Shown here: piece by piece, positions 52,151-62,300 of the stretch
Position numbering within the stretch: position 1 is the first letter of the stretch
Layout: each line of letters starts with the position of its first letter
Source: Candidatus Cloacimonadota bacterium
GTDB lineage: Bacteria; Muiribacteriota; UBA6191
Direction: 5' to 3'
NCBI GenBank assembly: GCA_023954715.1
Contig: JAGSHD010000006.1
Location: 216,064 to 280,063, forward strand
Length of the DNA: 64,000 nt
The notes under the pieces: generated by a model
Database searches by the model: none
What the model was told of the DNA's origin: nothing
Seen by the model: the letters and a program-made list of their open reading frames with translations, nothing else
Position numbers and translations under genes: made by a program

Positions 52151-53134
52151 TTATTTCAATTTACCTGTCTTCAATTGTAAACCAAAAGGTTTATACCCCA
52201 AGTCAGTGATGTATGAATCATCCTCAAAAGCATAGATAAATGTTTTTTCAACCCCTAGGTTCTTCGTTAGTTTTAATGTATCACTTAACACTGCTTCAAA
52301 TACCATTTCATTAAGGACATCTTGTTTTTCATTGATAGATTTGCTTGGACTATGTAGCCAACCAACTTCTGTGATCCATACATCTATATCCGATTTTTTT
52401 TGAATCTTTTGTACGATTTGTTGCAGACTATATCCACCAAATGTCGCTTGAGATAACATTTTAGGATAACAATATGGGTGTAAAGACAAACCATCATAAT
52501 ACTGATTTTGTTCAATAAGCTGATCAAGCCATCGTAAGTAATCCCCTTCTAACAATAGTCCACCAGTCAATAGTTTAACATTATATTTTTGGGCTATGGG
52601 ATAGCAAAACTTTAAAATCGATATATATGTCACAATTGGATCTACTCCACCAGTAAAATACTTTGTTAGATTCATTTCATTCAATACTTCAAAATAACGG
52701 ATATACGGAAACTCTTTGATGATTTTTTCAAAATATTTAGAAAATTGAAAGGCTATATAAAAAGATACATCCTCAATTGGTACCTGTGAGTAATTTTCCG
52801 ATAGCTCTATGAAGCTAAACTTGTCCCTTGCAATCTTACTGTTTGAATACGCCAAGAGGCCCAACAAACGTATATTATGAGCCTTATAAAGATCTACTAT
52901 GGATTTAAGCCGATCAACATAAGCCTTAGAACCTATATTATCCCAATATATGCCCTCTCTTACAAATTGAAACCCTAAACTTTGAATGCGCTCGACGTCT
53001 TTTTTTACTTTGGTCATATCTTTTGTAACAAAGGGACTACCAAAATGGTGAACAACACCAAACTCATTAGATTGATTACAATATGTAAAAGTTAGGTGAA
53101 AAAATACTGTTATGCAGGTGAAATATAGTTTCAT
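52151..53134 (-). CDS. Secreted clan-A (TIM-barrel) glycoside hydrolase-like protein
   Basis: 327 aa with a signal peptide (MKLYFTCITVFFHLTFTYC). The TIM-barrel pattern of clan GH-A is clear: FQFVREGIYWDNIG on an early strand, RYFEVLNEMN with the acid/base Glu153 after Asn, LSLHPYCYP, and the nucleophile Glu256 in DVWITEVGW. These two Glu at the ends of strands 4 and 7 are the catalytic pair in GH5/GH39-like enzymes. The family number and the sugar are not predictable. It is transcribed in the same direction as the giant gene upstream but separated from it by a terminator. Confidence 0.78.
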   Translation of the reverse strand: MKLYFTCITVFFHLTFTYCNQSNEFGVVHHFGSPFVTKDMTKVKKDVERIQSLGFQFVREGIYWDNIGSKAYVDRLKSIVDLYKAHNIRLLGLLAYSNSKIARDKFSFIELSENYSQVPIEDVSFYIAFQFSKYFEKIIKEFPYIRYFEVLNEMNLTKYFTGGVDPIVTYISILKFCYPIAQKYNVKLLTGGLLLEGDYLRWLDQLIEQNQYYDGLSLHPYCYPKMLSQATFGGYSLQQIVQKIQKKSDIDVWITEVGWLHSPSKSINEKQDVLNEMVFEAVLSDTLKLTKNLGVEKTFIYAFEDDSYITDLGYKPFGLQLKTGKLK

Positions 53135-53294
53135 TACTCAGATTTTTTACTTTTATCAATTAAAGACTCTATTTTTTTAGATCTTTCGACTTCGAGGCTG
53201 TGAAAGTAATAGTAAACGGACTAAATATATGAAATTTACTAAAGATTAATATTAAAACAAAACAGCACTTTACAAAATGTTTTACCCAAAAAAA

Positions 53295-53320
53295 ATCCCC
53301 TGCCAATTCAGACAGGGGAT
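53295..53320 (-). terminator. Intrinsic terminator after the giant protein gene
   Basis: ATCCCCTG pairs with CAGGGGAT around a ten-base loop; on the minus strand eight T follow. It lies just past the stop at 53335. Confidence 0.85.
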
Positions 53321-53334
53321 AAATATTAAAGAAT

Positions 53335-56300
53335 CTAGTTTGTCGCGTTTAAGACAAACGGCTCAACAGCAATTACATTGAATGAAGAGTTTAATGTACT
53401 ATGAACCCCAACCACATGATCAGGGAACGAAGTACCTTCAAATTTGTGAGTCTCACCGTTCAAATCATATTGAAAACTAAAACTAGACTTTGTGAAGTTC
53501 ATACTCATAGCAGATACATTAGTTGCATTAGCAGGTATGATAGTTCCAGTTACAGAATAGTCCGTTGAAGATTCACTTACATGTTGCTTGGTAAACATTC
53601 CATTTAGACCAGTGCTATTCGCACCAGTGTTTAATGCATAATTACCTTGATCTAAAGCCAAACCTGCCCCCTTTTTAGCAACGATAATCTTCCAACCCAT
53701 TCGTTGGTGATTACTACAAGCAAAAAATAGTTGATCTGGAGTTTGAGCATCAGGTTTGAATTCGATAGCTCCAGTCGTCTTAACAACATTGGCTGGATTA
53801 AACTCATTGTTTGAGTTTCCTCCAATTAAATCATTATTTAAGATAAAAGGATGACTAGTTTGTATATTAGTGTCACTTAAAAAGTTATAAGTAATACCAG
53901 GATACAAAACTAAACTAGTTGTATAGTCTACCTTAGACTGTGTTTGAGAACCCTCCATACGAGAAATTTCATATCGATTACTCGTACTTGGCTGGTTTGC
54001 CCAATTAGAATCTGCTGTAGTCACACTAACATCAAAATCAATCGACGGAATATCAGAAGCTGAGATACCATGAACCGTAAACTCTTTGTCAAAAGTAGAC
54101 CCATAATTGTCTCTAACACCTGTAAAAACATCATCAATATTTAGATTTAATTGATTAGATAGTCTAAGTTTAAGTTTACCATCTAAACCAACGATAGCAC
54201 CATCTCTTGCAACATCCCATGACCCAATCATGCTATTAACATCATCAGTTGATGTAGTATCGTTAATGTAAACTGTACTATCATTTACAAAATAGATTTT
54301 ATAATTACTAGATTGAAATGACTTCCCAATTAGTTTCGCCGTAGGAATCCTATATGAATTTGCTTCTATTTCCATTCTATTTCTGTCAAAATACCACTTA
54401 TCATTATGGTTTTCTTCTAAAATGAGGGCTTCAAGAAAGTCCTCATTCGATGAAACAAACTTCAAAGACTCAGACACTTCATTATTACCATCTCTAAAAA
54501 TAAGAGTACCTGTACTATCTACACTCCAAGTCTCTGACTCATCAAGTCCATTAAATTGATCGTCCAAGTTATCATCCCAAACTGCAACTCCATCTGCTCT
54601 GAAATATACACTTTCTCTACCAATTTTATGAATAGCGCCATCTTCATTGTCTTCTTCTACAAAAGTCAAATAATAAGTAGTACCACTCAACATATTTTCA
54701 CTGAAGCCAGTAGGACTAGCTTGTGAAAACATATTATTAAAAGCAGTTAGAGCGCTACTAATAGCTACTGAATCAATTACAGTTGGATTAAAAGGTGCGT
54801 TAGAATCACTGTGAGCAATTAACATCCATGACTCCTCTTCAACTTCTTCTTCCCATTGCATTGGTGTAGTTTGACATTCTGAACCTTCTTTACGCACATT
54901 GTCTATCATACAATAACCATGATGACCTAAAGACTTTTCAACTCCAAGTATTTCACCCGTTTCACTTATAAAACGAATATCTCGTTCAACTCGGCCAGGC
55001 CATGCGTTTTGATGTGAATTTGGCATCCACTCATTAGCACCATTTGACTTTGCAACATCAGTTTTCCAGTTAACTGTTCTTACTACAACAACGTTGTGAT
55101 ATGTCTTAGCATTACCACTATACTCTAATGTCACACTAGGAATAAAACCGATCACTTCTGTAGCTTCTCGAATATGATTAGCCCATTGATTGGTGGTATC
55201 ACCATCAATCTCGACAATATCCTCTCTAAATGTGAATCCTCCAACCTTGTCGATTGTAAAGTCTGACTCAGCAAAAAAGTCTGATGTTGAAGAATTTCGA
55301 GTATATCGCACTCCTCGAAGGCTTCCTTCATCCTCATTCATATCACCAATTCGATAATGTTCATGAGTAGAACGTTTCCATAAATGATCCAAGTCAGATA
55401 CTTCATATCCGTTCATATCTTCATTGGGATCAATCCACAACTTAGTATAAGCCGTTTTATCTAGACTGGAACCTAATCTATCTGTAGATTGACTGGTACC
55501 AAACTCTACTGTATCGAAAGCAATTTCAGCTAACATCGTAACGATTGGCGATGGCAATTGACTTTCAGAAGCAGTTAATCCGTATCCAATATCTGTAGTT
55601 AAAGGTACGGTTGTTCCATTAGAACCACTTTGAAGCTTTTCTAACATTTTACCGGCTGTTGTATATGCTCTAACTGTACCAGGAGTACCTGCTAAGTTAT
55701 ATGTACTTAAATCAATACTAGCATTTCTGTATGCAGAAATTCCATCAAGTACTTCCATTCCTTGTGCTGCTGTTAAAGCAGGACTAAAGAAAAATGTATA
55801 TGTACTGTTAGCATTTAACTCTAACTCACTAATAACAATCTTATTACCAGTAACAAAGCCAGATACTGGCTCACCTACTGATTTAGGCCACATACTGTTA
55901 ATAGTAGTGCCGAAGCTAGTATAGTAATCAGTTCCTTCAGGTCGTAAAGACATTAGAACTCTGTAGTTATTGAAATCTAAGTTTTCGAACACATAAAAGC
56001 TACCTGCACCAAACTTTGAATCATGTGTTGCTTTATCAGTAATACCAGTAAAGCTAGTAGAAGCTTGAATTGCATTTACAACCACACCGCTGTCAGTTAG
56101 ATCCCGACTAAAAGTTACAGAGTATTCATCTGTCCCTGTCATTTCGATACCTAATACACGGAAGTTATCTGTAATTACGTTAGAAGAACCTGTGTTACTT
56201 GCTGTTTCAGGACAAGAAAACTGATAATTTGTACATATTTGATGCTTGTTGTCAAAAAATGTTTGTGCATCAGATTCAGCATCAAAAACAAAAAGTAATT

Positions 56301-59300
56301 TAGCTTTACCTTGCATATCTGTTTCTTGGGCAAAAACTTTACCACTAGAAACAGTCAAGTTAGTTAAGTGCAACTTGGCCTTATTTTCGATCTTAAAATC
56401 AGGTCCTTCATCGAGCACAAGAACTCGTGAGTTTTCTACTGTAAAATTACCATTCTCAACTCTAGAGTTTGGATCATGAATCTCATCAGTATAAACGTAT
56501 GTTCCTGTAATCGTGTTCGTCATTTCTAACTTACCAAGTTCCCAAACACCATCATCAGGATAAACTACGAATTTATTCAAAGGATCAACGTCATTTGGCA
56601 CATCTGTACCTGGTGTTAAAGTAACTGTATTACTTGCGAAATCAAAGTCAATAGGATCGAAGCCTTTTGGCTCTTCTGATCCACCATCTGTACCCTGATT
56701 TACAGGACACTTATACTGATAGTTTTGACATAAATTTGATAGGCCAAGGTTTTTGAACGCCATAGCTTTAGTTTTATCATCAAAAGCAAACAATAAATCT
56801 GCTTCACCTGTAATATCTTCTGGTTCAGCAAACAATACTCCAATCACAGATTGTTGGTCTAACGAAGGAATACTTCCTTTTTTATACCATGTAAAAGGAT
56901 CCATCTCATTATCTACGTCCTGAGTTACAGTAAAATCAAGACCCTTTGAAAGAGTGTTATAAGCGTAAGTACCACTAGTATCAGGTGACATAGCATCTGG
57001 ACCAGGAAAAACTGCAAATGTAGATGAAGTTGTTGCTTCAGCCGACATCTCGAACCTAAATAATTCAAGCTGTCCATCATCTTCTGCTACTACAAAGCGA
57101 ATTTTACCTTGGGATTGACTTGGACGATCAGTACCAAAGCCAATTTCAAGAGCTTCTGTACTTGGATCGAAAGAAGCTGATGTTAAATCGTTATTTTGGT
57201 TCCCGTTGTCTGTGCCACCATTGTCTCCAGTATTACAACCATAGTTATACTCAGAACAAATCATGCTAGGGTTATTAAATAATGCCTGAGCATCAGATTG
57301 TTGCTCAAACATAAAGTTAAGCTCTGCCATATCTGTTTGACCTTCAGTAGGCTCAGCCAGAATGATACCAATTACTTGTGAGTTAGTAGGACTTAAAATA
57401 TCACCTTTCTTATACATTTTAAAAGGAGGTTCGTCCTTACCATCTTCTTCATCTGGATCTAATTCAAAGAACATATTACCAGAGTCTACTGAGTAATTAC
57501 CTGTCTCAATATCATCGTTCTCTAGTTTAATAGCATCATCATAAAATGTATATGTACCAGTATTAGTATTGTCAAAGACAACCTTACCAAACTTAAACAT
57601 ACCATCATCAGAATAAACTACAAATCTAGTTAAACCGTCTACATCACTAGGTAACTCTGTAGTAGTAAAAGCCTTGGCGTCTGATTGTACATTAAATGCC
57701 ACCGGTGGAAAATCATGATTACCGTGATTATCATAACCACCTTCACCATTGATAGCTACACCATCAACATCAACCCAAGTAGTTAATCTACTCAATGGAA
57801 TACTTGCTCTAAGACGTACCACGTTCATACTACCAAAAGGTGTATACCCTTCCGGTCCAAAATAGATGGCCAAATCCTGTACCATATTACTAGTGTTATC
57901 GCCAGGCCCTGTGGCATCACCCGCACCTGTATTAGCACCTGTACCAGTGTTATCACCTGCTCCTGTACTTGCCATATCTCCGTAACTTGGAGCTTCAAGT
58001 AGAGGTCCTAAATCTACAGAAATTTGATCTGTAGCAATTTCGTGACCACCTTCAGCAAACATTGTTGAATGTCTAAAGAAGAAACTTGCTCCAGTTTGAA
58101 GTCCTGAAATATCTAATGATACTCCAAAATTCCAATACTTATATTTTTGCTCATCAGTAGAGATTTCAAATGGTAATTCCCATGGTTCAATGTCTTCTCT
58201 AGTACTGATAAAACTTGAATCAATACTAGAAATTGCATTTTGAATTGGAATAAGTGCTGGTATCGGTGTATTCATTAATGCTTCCATATTTGGTACTTGA
58301 GCTAATGCGTGCTCTTGACCAGTACCATTGAAATCTCCTCTAAATGTTAATCTTTCAACATCTGGCATAGACTGCGGATCTTGAAAACTCCAAACTCTAG
58401 TTTCAAGATTGTTAACAAAATCGATTCGACTTAAACAATCTTCAATACCATTTGCTTGAGGTAATGGATCCATGTTTGGTCCAGAAGTATATCTAACATT
58501 TGAAAAGGAGTTAACAGAAAACATAAAATCGTTACCGTTATCACGTTCTCTTGCTACATAAGTTTTATTTTCATGAGGTACATAAGCATTACAATAGTTA
58601 TCGAAATACTCAACGTTTATCTTAGATCTTAATGTTAATGTTGTAACACCATTATCGTCTTCAACTAAAGCACTTGGATGCATAGCTGATTCCATTCTAA
58701 AGATATCATAAACATTGATAATTGATCTATCAGCTCCACCTGCAACTTCTAAAACTAGAGAGTGTACCGCAGTAGCTCGATCTTCTTCTGTTGATACTCT
58801 TGTAACTTCAACAGAGTCGCTCACTACCAATATATCAGAACTTGCTGGCTGACAATCAATAATAGGGCGCTCTGGATTATATTCACCAGTGTTTTGATCA
58901 AATGCCTGAATACCTAAATCCACACACTGACCCTCACCAAAATTATTAAAATAGTTAGACTTACTATTCAATGAACTATTATCTACAGCTGATACATCAC
59001 CTTCATTGACCTTATGGCCAACGAAATTAACTGACATCTGATCAAAATCATCGCTTAAAACATAAGAGAATCGAATATATTCATCTTGAACATTAACTTC
59101 TTCAATAACAAGTAAAGCATAGATACCTAAACTTTGGTTGAATCGAGATTTATTGTTCATTTCAATTAAATACATTCCACCAGGGTACAATTCAAGAGAA
59201 TCTTGATTTGTAGTTAAGTGAAACTTAGCTTCAGATTGAAAGCCTTCTTTATTAACTCTATCAAAATCAAGAGCATCCTTAAAATCACCTTCATCTTCAA

Positions 59301-62300
59301 TTAATCTTACAACCTTAGTTGTTTCTGGCTTTCCACCGTTACTTCCATCATATAATTGAATGGACGCAGAACCATCTGCATTAAAAGATACAGAAAAGTC
59401 AGCATTAGCTTCGCTAAATTCTACTGAGTTTTTCAACAAGCTAAAATTATCTCCAGCAAATAACTGAAGACCTTGTGCCTCTTGAACTAAATCAATAAAC
59501 CAGAATGCATCTAATTGAAACTTATCTAAACCAATAGATCTTTCTTTAACTAGACCGTTTCTATCAGTAACTTCGACACTTATTGTATAGAAGTCTGTAG
59601 CTTTGATTCCGTTAGGACTATCATTTACCTTAAATGGTGGGAAAAATAGCTCTGCTAGAACTTGACCTTGGTCAGCGACTTCTAATGGAGCTATAGTAAA
59701 GTCTCCCATTTCTCCAGCGCTATCCTTCATTGCATAAGCAATCGGGTTTGGATTTCTAGCATCATTATATACTTGCTTAAACTTTAAAGTATAAGGAGCT
59801 TGAAAGTCAGACCCGGTTAATAGCCCTACTTCTAGGTTTACTCCACCAAATTCAACACCTGATACTCCACCTAAGTGTCCAGCTTGTTGATCTCCAACTT
59901 TGTAACCTCTTAAATCAAAACTCTTATATCCTATAAAGTTTAGGGTACTAGTAGCAATTGCTTCTTGTGAGTGAGAAATCAATCCGATTCCTTCAGCAAA
60001 AGCAAATTTCTGAGTTACATGTGCATTTTCACCTGCAACCATACCCTGATTGCTTACTGTGAATATGGCAACATTTGAAAATTCAATTCCACCAGTCCAA
60101 AACTTGTTAAAAGTTTCTTCGTATTTGACAGTTAAATTAGCTGCCGGAACATAAAAACCTGATCCTAAAGTCGTATCAGGTGAAAACAATGGTAAACATT
60201 GTTGCGCTTGAGGTGGACAATATGAAAATGCTCCATTTTCGTTTCTGAACTCTTTTAAAACTTGGCTAGTATTCTTAGAAATCGTAAACGAGTTTGCTGT
60301 TCGAGTAACTATAGTTGCAAATTGCATACTTTGTGGTTGCTCGTCACCAAACTGACCATTTTCTTCATATACATAACCACTACCATCAACAAGTGGAAAT
60401 AAATTATTTACTCCATTTGTATCAATAGTAAATCTTCGATTATTTCCAAATCTCATCCAAGTTTCAGGAAGAAGTTCACCTTGAACAGATTTGATTCCGC
60501 TCGGTTGAAAATCACCAAAATCTTGGCTGATACTTAAATCAAAGCTTCCTTGAGGATGAAAGATCACACTTTCATCTGCAGGAGAGAAATATGCTCTCAT
60601 CTTGTCGTCTTGAGCATGTAGTTCAATTGGTTGAATGAATTGAGGCATCATTGAGGTATTGTTTGGATCCATATTATTTGGATCGTATTCCATGTGCTCA
60701 GAAATACTTACTAAGTAAGGATACTCATATACATCTTCTGCAAGCATTCTGTTAAATGTAAATTCAACAAATTTACCAGCATCAGTTGTAATAACACTCT
60801 TAACACTAACTACATTCAAACCAGATCTATTATTAATAACTGGTGTAGCCGGTTGATCATTAAACTCAAAAGTTACATTAATATCAGTAGTCTTAAAAGT
60901 ATTTGAACTTCCAGGAAGACTCCAAGATAACTCAGTCATTTGAATTTTTTGGCCTCTATATCTAGACAAGTCATCGCCAGTAAAGTCAAAGTCAACTCTA
61001 CCATTCATGAATGCACTAAAATCAAGTACTCCCAATTCAATACCTTGTACAGCTTGTGCTTTAGTAACGGCTTCTGCACCAGTTCCATCAAAACGATCAA
61101 CTTTAAATGCTGTAACTAGATCATCAACAGCAAACTTTGCAAATACCTTTGCCCCTCTTAATGTATCAGGAGAAACATTTTCACCTGGGAACACTCTATA
61201 GTCTCCAAATTGACGATCAGATTCGATTACTAATTTAACTTGATTAACATCAGTAATTTCAACAAAAGGCTTACCAGTTAAACTAAAGTCTAACCAAACA
61301 TCATGCACGGCCATCTCTGCTTGATCTCTTTCAAACATTGCAATCCCGTTAGGACCATAGTATGCGTGATAACGTGAATCAACTGTACTCTCTAACAAAT
61401 AGATGTAATCCATAGCAAATGCTTTAGCATTGCCTGCTGCGTCCTGTTCTGAATGATCAGGAAACACATTTACTAAAGTATGATTACCATTTGTATGAGA
61501 AACAATAAAGCTTCTTGGCTGACCAAAACTGTCTGTTGAACTAACAACATTTGTACTTGTCAACGAAGATGAGTTCATTGCACTAGGTAAAGTATGTCCG
61601 TCAACTCTATTTGGAAGCTTATAGATTGCTTGAACTTGAGTAGTCCAATCAAAAGAATATAACTTAGCATCTGTAGAAACAGTTATAGATATCTCTGATG
61701 TCTGAACTATACTAGGGGATAGTGCTTCTATAGCATTAGTATCTCCAGTAATATTAAAATCAACCTCTGTTTCTTGACCATTTGCCAAATGTCTGAATCC
61801 TAAGATTTGGACAGTATGACCGTAATGATCTTCAACAGCTTTAAAACCTAAGTTATTATTAACATTTAGACCTTGGAAATCTAAAGTACTCTCGTTACCA
61901 TTTACGTTTTTCAATAAATAAACAAAACCAAAGTTTCCTTCATCCACATGAGTCACACCAATAACTGCGATTACTTTATCACTACCAGTATCCTTCATTG
62001 TTTCTACACCAGGACCAAAATATAAGTATGTTTGACCAGGAATTGGTTCAATATCTAACTCTGATACTACATTTGCTAAAGACAATGAATTTGGCTTAGA
62101 AATCAAGTTCGTAAACTTTTCTTTAATATCATTGCCATCAATATATACATTAGCTAGATATCTACCAGATGGATCACCATTTGGTAAAGTTGGGTTTGGT
62201 GAAATAACAAATCCGTTTCCGAACTCTTGTTTATCAAATCGTATATCAGCTTTATCATCATCTAACCCTAGATGTTGTCCACCTAAGAAACTAAATCCTG

